A DNA stretch of 64,000 nucleotides, taken from positions 2,362,355-2,426,354 of the forward strand of contig JALPQD010000224.1 in assembly GCA_023101885.1 (NCBI GenBank), read 5' to 3'. The position numbers and the translations under genes are program-made. The DNA comes from Typhlomys cinereus (lineage: Eukaryota > Chordata > Mammalia > Rodentia > Platacanthomyidae). Below are positions 23,123 to 33,794 of this stretch, one piece after another; the first letter of the stretch is position 1, and each line of letters begins with the position of its first letter. A model generated the notes under the pieces. It ran no database searches, had not been told where the DNA came from, and saw only the letters and a list, made by a program, of their open reading frames with translations.

Positions 23123-23250
23123 GGCCTGGCACACTGGCGATGTGAGTTTTAATCCCCGGAGCTCGTGGTGGAAGAAGATCTACTTCACAAAATTGTCCTC
23201 TGCCCTGCACATGCGTGCGTCGCTGCGTATATGCCCCTGCAATACGCTGT
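23123..23250 (+). mobile_element. B3/B2-type SINE fragment
   Basis: gtgagttttaatccccggag, tggtggaagaagatctactt, ttgtcctctgccctgcacat: the central and 3' parts of a B3 element. Confidence 0.6.
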
Positions 23251-25424
23251 TGTTTGAAAAGAGAAGCAGAGAGCAAGGAAGGCTGGCGCCTGCTCACAGG
23301 ACTGCAGCCATGCACAGTGCGGCCCACGGGGTGCGTGTTCTCGCCTCCGTGAACCTGATGGAGCCTGTCAGAGGTTTGACTCCTTTGGTTGCTAGGGCCC
23401 GTAAAGTTGGAGCAATATTAAGTGTCACTGATATCGAGTCGATTTTATGATTTACTCATTGATTGGGGCTGGTGTTTGAAGATGATGTCTTGCTCCCTGT
23501 GAGCCCGGCACAGGCTGAAGTTAGATTGATGGAGGATCCAGTGAGTTGCAGGCAGGGCAGCCCTGTGTGCCGCTGCTCATCCGCTTTGACTCCCGGCTTG
23601 TACGGTGGTGTACGGCAAGGAGGCGGCTTGGAGCCAGCGTGTAATTAACTTGACTCTGGACAGCAGGTGACAGGAGGACAGGGCCGAGCCTGTTCTTGCT
23701 CCTGACTCGTCCTTTGACTGTGGCTGGGCCTGGCTTTGTCGACGCTTCCCCTGCACCCCTGAGGTTTGGCCGCTTTAGTGTCTTCCTATGCAGCTCGCTA
23801 AGCACACGTGGTTCTTACTCAATTGTACCACAAAACAAAAAAGCAGAATTAAGCCTCCTCAGCAGCTTCTGCCCCCCATTCACTGACCCCCGCGCCCCAC
23901 ATTACCTGCAGCTTTCAGTGCAGCTGTGGTTTCCATGCTGTTGTGTCTAGGTGTGGTGTGTGCATTGCTTCTGGATTGGTTGGCTGGGTGTGTGCTTTTG
24001 TCACGTGGTGTTCTGTCTGGGAGTGTGACTTTCAGTTAAGTACAGATGTTAGTGGTCAGAGTTTGAAACAATGCCTTCTGCGTGATCAACCGCCATAGTG
24101 TCTGGCTTGGGCCAAATCTTGCAAGGAGGTGAGGTAGAAGTTGATGTTGGATAGAAAGGCTTGGGGGGGAGGGCATCGTGCTCTGGAAAGAGTTGCTGAG
24201 TGCTGGTGAGAGTGTGTGGGAGGGAAGGCGTCACCCCGGGTGCTTACCAAGTGCCCTTCATCTGAGCCTTGTCACTCACCACCTGGAGGATGGTGCTCTC
24301 CTGCCCGGCGCTGTTGATTTCAGACCATGAATATTCTTTGGTGAAAATGTCCTGTTTTTCAATCGGTAATTCACGCATTAGAATTGCAGGGCGATGCACA
24401 CGGTGATTCTTAATTCTTAATTTACCACATAACTAATCTGTTGGACTCAGCTTTGCTCACACTTTGTATGAATTCATGAGTGATGCGTCTCACTGCATTG
24501 TCAGCCCCAAGTCTCCACGGAGACCACTCACCTTCATTATAGGCACAGTCCATTCACTGAACCTGGCATCCACTGCATGGTGGGCAAGGGAGGGTCTGTC
24601 CAGGGCAGGTAAACAGATTATAGTTTGCTCATAAAGTTGCCTTAGGGCAATGGGCCTTTGGAGGTCACGAGCCCTGGGGAGCCAAGCTCATGAAAGAACT
24701 GTCAAGAATCGCTTTTTCAAAGCATTGACATGTCCATGATTGAATTAAGAATATGTTTGTAGTTTCTAACAGGTGCATAGGGGGAACAAACCTGCTGGGA
24801 ATTGAGGTGAAAGTTGGGGTAGGAAGACGCAGGAGAGAGAGGGCAGGAGGGGATGACTTTTGTAGACCTGATCTGCATGCTTCTCTCCTTAACCTTACAA
24901 GTTTGAAGATGTTACGGATGTGTCCAGTAGACGTTTTAGTAGTTACTCTTCTGTGTAAACCATTGCTGGTTGCTGTTTCAGGAAGAGGAGCCACGTGGTG
25001 GCTTTGAGCAGCTTCAGCTCTGGGCACGTACTTCGTTTGAGAAGCAGGGGTGGCAGTGAGGTGCTAGCTAGCTAAGAGCAGTGCTAGCTAAGGATGTGCC
25101 AGCCGATGTGGTGGTGTGTAAATGACACACGAAATGACTACACATTCTTTTTTCATAATTGCTTTTGCAGTGAAGTTCAAAGGTCCTTGCTGGTGTCTGA
25201 AGGCGTCGTGTTTCTGGCTGCTCAGGAGAAGGTGCAACAGTTTGTTTTCTCCGCTCAGCTGCTTGATGGTGCTGCCACTTGGGCGTGAGCTGCCCCAGGT
25301 CTCTTTGGACCAGGGCAAAAACCCCTCCTTACCCGTGAACTACATGGAAAGGCCTCTGTCTTCCAACTCTGTCATATGGTCTGTTGCCAGCATGCTGTGT
25401 AGACTCACAGTGAGAAGAGCTGTG
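23251..25424 (+). other. CDYL intron 1, unique sequence
   Basis: Just over 2 kb with no repeat, exon or RNA gene that I recognise. Several short open frames on both strands have no domain signature. Confidence 0.45.
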
Positions 25425-25650
25425 GGGGTGATCAGGTGGGACGCCCTGCCCACTGTGGGTGGCACCATGCCCGAGTTTGGTCCTGGGAGAAAGAACTGAG
25501 CTCTTTGCTTCACTGTGGAGCAGTGGGCTCAGCCTTGACTTCTCCAGAAGGGTGTGTAACCTTGAACTGGGCTGGAATCAGCTCTTCCCTTACATGGCTT
25601 TTGTCAAGGTCTTTTACACAGCAGCAGCAGAAACCAAGACAAAATCTCAG
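25425..25650 (+). mobile_element. Rodent dispersed repeat (URR1-like?)
   Basis: cccactgtgggtggcaccat, then ggcttttgtcaaggtctttt and acagcagcagcagaaaccaa: forward-orientation counterpart of the copy at 22226. Confidence 0.5.
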
Positions 25651-25904
25651 GGTTTGGGGCTCCCAAAGGCCTCGATGGCTCACCAGCCGTGGCATTCTTG
25701 GGGAGTAGTAAGTTAGATCATTGGGGACGCGTCTCGGAGGATTGCTGCACCCCAGCCACTGCTTTCCCTCTGTGTCCTAGCCACCAAGATGTGAGCATCT
25801 GGACACCACCGTGGGTCCCCTGCGTGTCATAAGCCTCAACACAGGCCCAGAACCAAGAGCCAAAGACCCTGCTGAAAGCTCTGAAGCCGCAGATTCAGGG
25901 AGTC

Positions 25905-26175
25905 TGCTTTTATTCCAGTGTGCTCTAGTGCGTGCGTGTTTCTCTCAGAGGGCACCCTGTGTGTTTGTGGAGGCCCAAGGGTGACTTCGGAATCATCCTG
26001 GATTGTTCTCTCTATTCTTTGCTTTGCTCTAGGGTTTCCCAGGCTGCTCCTTCCAGAGCTGGAAGTACAACTGCCACCATTTCCTCCTGGCATTTTTATG
26101 TGGAATCTAGGATCTGAACCCAGGTCCAGTTTTTGAGGCAGAGGCTTAACCTCAGAGCTACCTCTCAGCCCAGAA
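25905..26175 (-). mobile_element. tRNA-derived SINE, older subfamily
   Basis: Reverse copy: ctcagagggcaccctgtgtg, gtttcccaggctgctccttc, head at right ending agctacctctcagccca. Confidence 0.78.
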
Positions 26176-26247
26176 GCAAAGTCTTGACTCCCAGGTTTTA
26201 TCATAGGTTTTGATAAATAGCAAGAAGCTGTCCCTCCTGAGTTTTCA

Positions 26248-26392
26248 TTTTTATTTATGGGGGGGGGATGAATGTGCTCGTCATGGTGCAGGAGTAGAGA
26301 GATGAGCTTTCAGAAGTGAGTTCTCCTTTCTATCTTGTGGGTTGCCAGGCTCATGAGCAGGTGCCTCACCCCATGAGCTATCTAGCTGGCCC
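26248..26392 (-). mobile_element. B3/B2-type SINE
   Basis: Reverse copy: gagctttcagaagtgagttc, tcttgtgggttgccaggctc, catgagctatctagctggcc. Confidence 0.65.
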
Positions 26393-27304
26393 TCTGCTGA
26401 GTTTGCACACACAGCTTTAGCACCTCTAACTTGACGCCCGCCCCCTGCTAGGTCCCTTTCCTGACTCTTGACTTTGGCTCTGTAGATGTCTGACTGACCA
26501 CTTTATTAATCAGGTTTCGTCTGTGGTCCCAAAGATTCTTTCTCTGTCTTACATTTGGGTTTGTGAGGTGGAGTGTAGACTACCCTGAGTGAGCTTAGGG
26601 CTAAGTCCTCTGTCTGCTTTCTTGGCTGAGCAGGATGCACTTTGGAGTTTAAACAAGAGGCCAAGGATTGTTCTATTAACGCTGTAAGGATGGAGAGAGG
26701 GGTGTGTGTGTGTGTGTATGTGTGTGTGTGTTAGTGTCTTATTAGGATATATGTTGGGTACAGTAGAGTGTGTGAGAGTAGAAATATACGCCAATATCCT
26801 AATGTGATTGCTTGATTTGCAGCGCTTTTCCTGTTCCTACAATGTTTCCCAGAGGCCTTGGGTGTGAGAGAAGACTCTCATGGTGCTGTGAGGAGGTTTC
26901 AGGCCCTCTAAGGAAGTAGTGGGACCCCATGGGAAGACTTCAGGATGTTTGGGTTCTGTACCTCACAGGTATAGTGAGAACCTGGTCCTTCCTCTCTTTT
27001 CTGCCTTCTCAGGTGACCTCAGCTTGCTCTACCCCACTCACCCTTCCTTGATACCACAGGCCCAGAGCAAGTTAGTTCTGGACTGAAATCTCTTAAATTT
27101 TCATTCTCCCTAAGAGATTTACTCGGGAATGTTGCTGTAGGAAGAGCTAATCAACTTACATACCTATGGTATTTAATTTACAAATTGGACATAGTAACAG
27201 ATTAATAAAACCTGTCTAGCAGGTTTTATTAAAGACTGTTCAAGTGTGTGCTTTAAGCACTGTCTCAAATTATCTGTTTGTAGATAATGCTAATTAGATG
27301 TATA
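26393..27304 (+). other. CDYL intron 1, unique sequence with a long perfect hairpin
   Basis: No gene seen. Contains a (TG)n stretch at about 26701-26732 and the 13-bp-arm palindrome at 27202-27232 (listed separately). Confidence 0.45.
27202..27232. repeat. Perfect inverted repeat, 13-bp arms, 5-base loop
   Basis: TTAATAAAACCTG at 27202-27214, loop TCTAG, CAGGTTTTATTAA at 27220-27232. The arms pair without mismatch. Function unknown. Confidence 0.9.
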
Positions 27305-27640
27305 GATACCAACTTGACATTTGAAGGCTGAGCTCTGGGTACATCTGTGAGGAATTAAGACATGCTCTAAGAAATCTGCAGGAGAGTCTAACCGATGTGG
27401 GAAGACCCGGCCCATGGAGGATAGGACCAATCCCTGAGCCGGTGGGTAGGCAGAAGGAGCTGATTCAGTAGTGTGGCATATTTTGGAATACTCTGGCAGT
27501 CTTGCTATCTGACATCTGAGGGTTCCCCTCTCAGCAGTCCCTTGAATATGTGGTAGGCTTCTGGTATTGGTATGAACTCTTCTGCCAAACTGGAATATGA
27601 GCTGTTAAAAGAATTGTGAGCAAGAATAAAACCAGTTGCC
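27305..27640 (+). mobile_element. Rodent dispersed repeat (URR1-like?)
   Basis: Starts ataccaacttgacatttgaa, contains tccctgagccggtgggtagg and gtgagcaagaataaaaccag: same order of landmarks as the copies at 32645 and 38140. Confidence 0.5.
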
Positions 27641-27897
27641 TAAGCTTTTTTTTTGTCATGAATTTTTTTTTACAGTCAAATTGCATCAGTACCTTTTCAC
27701 TTAAAAGAAACACTTGATAACTTAGGCTTGTCATAACTTAATTCTTGCACTTTGGGGCTTTTACACAAAATAAGGCACTGTGATACTGTAATAGTCTGAA
27801 AACCAAGACACCCTCCACGTGACTAATGGGCAGGTAGTGTATATAATGTGGAGTCACTGATGGGAAAGTGCGAAGGCTGTGACATTTCACCCAGGTT

Positions 27898-28055
27898 GCC
27901 TTGGGTGTGTTTTTGAGATAGGGTCTAAGTAGCCCACACTTAGCCTCAAACTTACCATGACATTGAAGTTGGCCTTGAACTTCTTGGTCCTCCTGTCTCC
28001 ACGGACCACGTTCTGGGATTACAGATGTACAGCAGCATATCCAGCTGTGGGGCAT
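27898..28055 (-). mobile_element. B1 SINE
   Basis: Reverse-orientation Alu-like element: tttgagatagggtctaagta, ttggccttgaacttcttggt, tctgggattacagatgtaca. Confidence 0.8.
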
Positions 28056-28402
28056 AAGCAAAGTCGCACACCTACACATTGCTTGTTTTTGAATTTTTTT
28101 TGTATGTTTTTAGAGTTGACGGTGGGTAACTGAGACCATAGAAAGCAAGATAAATAAAAGTGGGTGGGAATGGAACACTGTCTATCCTGTGTGCCTCATT
28201 TAACATTTTCTTCAGAATTTTTTGGCATGTAACTAAATTGCGCTCATGAATAACCCTTTGGAGAATATCCTGATGAAGTTACATATGCATGTATCTAAAT
28301 GTGTGTCCCTCAGGAGACAGTCCTCCCTTAATAGCTTCAGGTCGCACAGCTTAAAAATGATGACTTTGCAGATTATACAGGGTAAGCTTATCATGCTCAT
28401 GT

Positions 28403-28577
28403 GGACAAGATGGCTCAGTAGGTAAAAGTGTCTGTGTGTAAATCTGGTGACCTGAGTTGAGTCCCTGAAGCTCACGTGGTAGAAGCCAGAGAACCGACAT
28501 ACAGTTGTTGTCTGTATGGCGCCATGGGATTTGACACGTGCACCTCCTTCACCAAATGAATAAAGTATTTAAATTAT
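28403..28577 (+). mobile_element. B3/B2-type SINE
   Basis: gacaagatggctcagtaggt, tggtgacctgagttgagtcc, cacgtggtagaagccagaga, tail aatgaataaagtatttaa. Confidence 0.75.
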
Positions 28578-29385
28578 CACGACAGTGAAACTTCATCGGG
28601 TGGGGTGCCTCCTTTAGCAGGAGCAATCAAATATTAAGACCAGAAACTTTATCAAAGTCACCAGAAAGGGGTGGGGTTCTGGTGGGGCACTGGCCTGCTA
28701 TGAAACAGCACTGTCTTTTAAGAAAGATGGCCCCAGAAGGAAAGAACACACCCCAAAGTGGAGGTGCGGTGAATGCCTTGTTTTGCAATTCTGTTTTCTC
28801 AGAGTCTGAATCCCACGGACAGGTAACGGAGACTTTGAGATTGCCATCTGGGCTTCCCGTGCTAGCAAGGAGAGATGGGGAAGAACTGTAAGGAAGCACA
28901 CTGTCTCTTTGAGGATAAGTATTCTCAGAGTTGGAAGAGGAACTGATAGAAAATGCAGATCGTGCAAGGACTTGGCCACTGGCTGCTTGCTTACATGTGG
29001 AGGGAGAACTAGCTAACGTCCCACAGCTCTCGTCCCCGTCCCCCCCATCTCCCCTGTTAGCACACGGCTGGCTTTGTCAGCTCCACCCTCCTGGGACAAG
29101 GGTGTGGACAAGGGATGCCCCCACATTCTCCGCCCAGTCTCCTGGGTTGGCCTTCTGGGGTTACATCTCCCCAGTGATGAGCTAGTCTCTGCCTCCAGGA
29201 GTGGGTGTGGTCCAACCTCAGGAAGCTTCTCCCCCCTTATCCTCAGGCAGAAATCACCCAGATGCTCTGTGCCTGGCAGCTCTTGCCTGAGGGACCCTCA
29301 GCACCCCCAGGGCAGCTCCACCAGGTACATGCTGTCACCAGCCTGGGGCCTTTTGCTTTTCCAGTCCTGGCCATGTGTCCTCCAG
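28578..29385 (+). other. CDYL intron 1, unique sequence
   Basis: No gene recognised. Becomes C-rich toward the minisatellite that follows. Confidence 0.4.
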
Positions 29386-30535
29386 AAGTCTCTGCACCCC
29401 CCCCCCCAGGAGCCCTATGTGTCTCCCCAGGAGCCCTATGCTCCCCCCAGGAGTCCTATGCTCCCCCCAGGAGTCCTATGCTCCCCCTAGGAGTCCTATG
29501 CTCCCCCTAGGAGTCCTATGCTCCCCCCAGGAGTCTTCTGCGTCCCCCTCCAGGAGTCCTATGCTCCCCCCAGGAGCCCTATGCTCCCCCCAGGAGTCCT
29601 ATGCTCCCTCTAGGAGTCCTATGCTCCCCCCAGGAGTCTTCTGCGTCCCCCTCCAGGAGTCCTATGCTCCCCCCAGGAGTCCTATGCTCCCCCCAGGAGT
29701 CCTATGCTCCCCCCAGGTGTCCTGTGCTCCCCCCAGGAGTCTCTGCATCCCCCAGGAGCCCTATGCTCCCCCCAGGAGTCCTATGCTCCCCCCAGGAGTC
29801 TCTGCATCCCCTTCAGGAGTCCTATGCTCCCCCCAGGAGTCTCTGCATCCCCCAGGAGCCCTATGCTCCCCCAGGAGTCCTATGCTCCCCCTAGGAGTCC
29901 TATGCTCCCCCCAGGAGTCCTATGCTCTCCCCAGGAGTCCTATGCTCTCCCCAGGAGTCCTATGCTCCCCCTAGGAGTCCTATGCTCTCCCCAGGAGTCC
30001 TATGCTCCCCCTAGGAGTCCTATGCTCCCCCCAGGAGTCTTCTGCATCCCCCAGGAGCCCTATGCTCCCCCCAGGAGTCTTCTGCATCCCCCCCCAGGAG
30101 TCTCTGCATCCCCCAGGAGCCCTGTGCTCCCCCCAGGAGTCTCTGCATCCCCCAGGAGCCCTATGCTCCCCCCAGGAGCCCTATGCTCCCCCCAGGAGCC
30201 CTATGCTCCCCCAGGAGTCCTATGCTCCCCCCAGGAGTCCTATGCTCCCCCCCCAGGAGTCCTATGCTCCCCCCAGGAGTCTCTGCATCCCCCAGGAGTC
30301 CTATGCTCCCCCCAGGAGTCTTCTGCGTTCCCCTCCAGGAGTCCTATGCTTCCCCCAGGAGTCTCTGCATCCCCCAGGAGTCCTATGCTTCCTCCAGGAG
30401 TCTCTGCATCCCCCAGGAGTCCTATGTTCCGTCCCAGGAGTCCTATGCTTCCCCTAGGCGTCCTATGCTCCCCCCCAGGAGTCCTATGCTCCCCCAGGAG
30501 ACCTATGCTCCTCCCAGGAGTTTCTGTGCCCCCCT
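29386..30535 (+). repeat. C-rich minisatellite, 20-bp unit, about 55 copies
   Basis: Tandem array of ctatgctccccccaggagtc-type units (20 bases). It is interspersed with a shorter variant containing tctgcatcccccaggagt and a longer one containing ttctgcgtccccctccagga. The variants recur in mixed order, indicating slippage or unequal exchange. Because 20 is not a multiple of 3, each reading frame cycles through all phases, and the unit lacks stop codons in the + frames. This produces open frames up to 349 codons that are artefacts. The minus strand has a run of 5-7 G about every 20 bases. Confidence 0.95.
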
Positions 30536-30636
30536 CCCCAAGACTCTCTGCCAAGCTAGAGGGTGGAAACCGTGGGTTACTGAGACCCAGTCCTTGCTGT
30601 TTCCTGCAGACGAGGGATCCTTTCTGGGATATGCTG

Positions 30637-30735
30637 TTTATGATCCCACCCTCAGGAGCCGAAGCAGGAGGCTGTCCCGTGGAAGGCCAGCCTGGGCTCG
30701 GTAAGGAAATCCTGTTTCAAAAGGAAAAAGAGTTC
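30637..30735 (+). mobile_element. B1 SINE fragment
   Basis: gatcccaccctcaggagccg, aaggccagcctgggctcggt, cctgtttcaaaaggaaaaag: forward-orientation B1, truncated. Confidence 0.65.
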
Positions 30736-30852
30736 TTTGAGATGCTCTGCTAGGCTGTGAGGGCCAGAGTGTGGGGTGGAGGAACTGGGGTCGTTCAGTG
30801 GTGGAGGGCAGCTCCTCAACCAGGAGTTGCATGGCCCTTCAGGGTTCTTCTA

Positions 30853-31017
30853 AATTTTATTTATTAAGGGAGGGAGAGAAGCCATGAACTTGCATGCCAT
30901 GCACATGGCTGGAGGACAGTGTTCAGAAGTCAGTTCTTTTCTTCCGTCATGAGGGGTTGAACTCGGGCCGCTAGGTTTGCCAGGAGGCACTGTGCCCGGT
31001 GAGCCAACTGGCTGGGG
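30853..31017 (-). mobile_element. B3/B2-type SINE
   Basis: Reverse copy: gctggaggacagtgttcaga, aggggttgaactcgggccgc, gtgagccaactggctgggg. Confidence 0.75.
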
Positions 31018-31264
31018 ACGGTGACCGCAGAACTGGTGATGCAGGTCTTGGGAGAGCCCAGTCTCCTGCAGGTCCCCCGCCTCGGCAGGCACGTGTGATC
31101 AGTTGCTGTCCTCCTCATGCGCAAGTGACAGTGGCATCACTTTCCCCCTTCCCCTTGCTCTTCTCTACCAAGTCTTCTGGAGCTCGTCTCGACTCCACAA
31201 TTCAGAGTGGTTTTCTTTATGAGGACCAACAGGCAAGCGATGAAATTCTCATGTTCTGAAGAAC

Positions 31265-31400
31265 GTTTATTTTTGTGTTTATATTTGTGTGTGTACATGT
31301 GCGTGGGTGCACGCGTGAGTGTGTGCGTCTCTGTATCGGAGGGCACTGTGTTGCTTTCGAGGCAGAGTCTTCCCACCCTGAGCCATCTCTCCAGCCCCTC
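31265..31400 (-). mobile_element. tRNA-derived SINE, internally deleted
   Basis: Reverse copy with a TG-rich segment and the head cctgagccatctctccagcc but almost no body between them. Confidence 0.65.
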
Positions 31401-31529
31401 TTCTAGTGTTCCAAAGCCAAGCAATTTTCAGACTAAACTAAGCTGCTTTTATCCCCTACTTTCCCGTAAGTTCTTTGTGCTGGGTGGAAACAAATTTCTT
31501 GCTGCTGTAGTAACCACATCCTCAGTCTT

Positions 31530-31650
31530 TTGGAAGGGTTTCATGTAGCACAGGCTGCCAGGCTGTCCTTGACTTCTGATCCTCTGCTGGACCCCCCACT
31601 ACCCCACACTCGTGTGCTGAATTGCAGGTATGTACCACCACACCCAATTT
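31530..31650 (-). mobile_element. B1 SINE
   Basis: Reverse copy: gcacaggctgccaggctgtc, cttgacttctgatcctctgc, gcaggtatgtaccaccacac. Confidence 0.65.
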
Positions 31651-31924
31651 ATTCTGTGATGAGGATCACAGGCCTCGTGCTTTACTAACTGTGCTGCGCC
31701 CAAAAGCTCCATTATAGGCGGGCAGCCATGGTGTCTGCTGAGAGTGGCAAAGATGGATAACGGAAGGCCATCTTTGCTCCCTAGTTGTCTCTTTTGGGGT
31801 ATATGGCAGCCAGAAGCTGTTTATTCTCGGTGAGCGTCCTGTATTTCTAATGAGGGTGTTTGAACAAGTTTATTAAACAAAAGACTAGTAATGAGATCTT
31901 TCCCTAAATACCGTTCGTTTATGT

Positions 31925-32087
31925 AGCGAGGAGAGGGAGACACAGACACCAGGCACCGCACGCAGGCCACAGATTGCGAGTGGAGGTTAAAGATGGTGTC
32001 TCAAAATCTTCGTCCTGCTGCCATGTGGGCTACAGGGCCAGGTTTACACACAGGTTCCTTTATCCACTGGGCCATCTCACTGGCCCC
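31925..32087 (-). mobile_element. B3/B2-type SINE
   Basis: Reverse copy, diverged: gctgccatgtgggctacagg, tccactgggccatctcactg. Confidence 0.6.
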
Positions 32088-32104
32088 GAAATCTTTTCTG
32101 TAAA

Positions 32105-32200
32105 AAGAAGATGCCTATGTGGCTCAAGCTGGCCTTGAACACCTGGATTCAAGCCATCTCCCACCTCAGCCTTTTAAGTAGCGACGGGACTACAGACAGG
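32105..32200 (-). mobile_element. B1 SINE interrupted by a younger SINE
   Basis: Reverse copy: tggctcaagctggccttgaa, cacctcagccttttaagtag, gggactacagacagg. The next element inserted at its edge. Confidence 0.65.
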
Positions 32201-32502
32201 TTCATGGCTTTTTTTTTTTAAATTTTTTTATTATTATTATCATTTTTTCAACTGTGTGTGTATGTGCACACGCACGTGTGTGTGTGTGTGTGTGTGTGTA
32301 GAACCACGGACGAATTCGCGAACCACCATGGCCGCCTCCACCTCCTTCTGCCCCAGGATTCACAGGCTCCGTCCTACCAGGACCAGAAGCGCAGGCCGCC
32401 CCCGCTTCTGCCTGGCATCTATATGTGGGATCTGGGATCCGAACTCAGGACCTTCTGCCTGCAAGGCAGAGGCTTAACCCCTGAGCCAGGTTCATGGCTT
32501 TT
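32197..32502 (-). mobile_element. tRNA-derived SINE with perfect 16-bp target-site duplication
   Basis: Element at 32213-32486 flanked by CAGGTTCATGGCTTTT at 32197-32212 and 32487-32502. Reverse orientation. The head stops at ccctgag, about 15-20 bases short of the usual cacctctccagcccc end, so it is slightly 5'-truncated. Recent insertion into an older B1. Confidence 0.93.
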
Positions 32503-32644
32503 AATAAAACCTTTTTTTCAAAAATCTTCTTGAACTTACTAGCAGTTAGTAGTCATGTTGGTGCTTATTAAGTGCTCATGGATAAGTTTGTCTAGTCCAG
32601 GAGCGGTTCCTTTTGGGGTTGAGGTCACTTAATGTATCCAAGAT

Positions 32645-33015
32645 GTTGTCGTAGTTAGACACAGGTGTCAACCTGACAGTTGAAGGCTGGTGCTCTGGCC
32701 ACATGTAAGGAATTAGCAGTTGCCTTAAGCCCTGAGCAGCCCTGCGCGGCATTGTGTGATTGATGAGAAAACCCAGCTTGTGGTGGGTGGAACTTTTTTC
32801 TAGGTAGGTGGACAAAATGGAGAGAGGTGATAGGGGGTGACATTCTTAGCTGTACTTGGTCAGACATGCTGGCCCAGCAGTGAGGTTCTCCCCTCTCTCA
32901 GCAGTGGATATTGTGTGGCCAGTTGCCCTGGCTCCTGATACTGGTTGAGCTCTCCTGCTAAGCTGAACCGAGAAATGCAACTGGACAGTCATAAGGCAGA
33001 ATAAAAACCTATGTT
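32645..33015 (+). mobile_element. Rodent dispersed repeat (URR1-like?)
   Basis: caggtgtcaacctgacagtt, agcttgtggtgggtggaact, gcagaataaaaacctatg: same landmark order as 27305 and 38140. Confidence 0.5.
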
Positions 33016-33794
33016 TCCCCTTAGGTGCTTTAGTCCTGAATTTATCAGGAACATGCAAGCAAACAGTAACAATTTGGTGTGGAGGAGTGGGGTATTGCTG
33101 TGAGACCAACAGAGATGTCATTGTCCTGAGGTGTTTACTCATGCCTTCATAACCTGAAGTTGCTCATTTTTCTTGGAATTTCTCTAGAATAGTTACTTTT
33201 AGCTCTCTTTAGTGTAAGGTGCTAGATCTTTCTTCCATTGTAAGAGATAGCAGACTCCTCTAATCACTGTCCCAGGTCTTGCTTTTCTTCCATGGTCACC
33301 ATGTCTGGAGCCATTAAGTAAAAAACACAGGACAGAGCGAACTCAAGTAGATGGTTTGGTCCTGTCACTTGGGATAGTAGGGTCAGGATGGGGCAGGTTT
33401 GACTGATTCCCTGGGGTTTCTTGTATAAGATCAGGAGGTCTTTAGTGGGGTCAAGGAACTAGTGATGAGACAGAAAATTACTAAATGTTATGTGAGAGAA
33501 GATTGCTGAGGATGAAGTCAGGGAACCATCTGGGTAGCAAGCAGTCTCTGACTGACGTGAATGGCTCAATAAAGTGAGGTGTCTGGAAAGAGGCACAAAA
33601 CACTGATGAAAATAAAACAAATTAGAGGTTGGATTTGTCCTGATCATTTTGTCTAAGGATTAACAAGAGGTCAGTTTTGAAGAAAATGTAAACATTACTT
33701 GTAAAATCATCAGATGGCGTATGTAGCAGGCAGAGGTCATTAGAATGAAGGGACTGTGTAGTTTTACATGAGACCCTTTGTCATTTGTTCACCC
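33016..33794 (+). other. CDYL intron 1, unique sequence
   Basis: No feature recognised. Confidence 0.4.

Noticed and set aside
22694..23648. Clusters of 60-137-codon frames on both strands
   Set aside because: They overlap a decayed rodent repeat and B3 fragment and have no recognisable motif.
29704..30753. A 349-codon + frame with repeated Ser-Pro-Met-Leu-Pro-Pro-Gly motifs, looking like a repetitive secreted protein
   Set aside because: It is a translation of the 20-bp minisatellite. Because the unit length is not a multiple of three and the unit lacks stops, all three frames stay open and give similar peptides.
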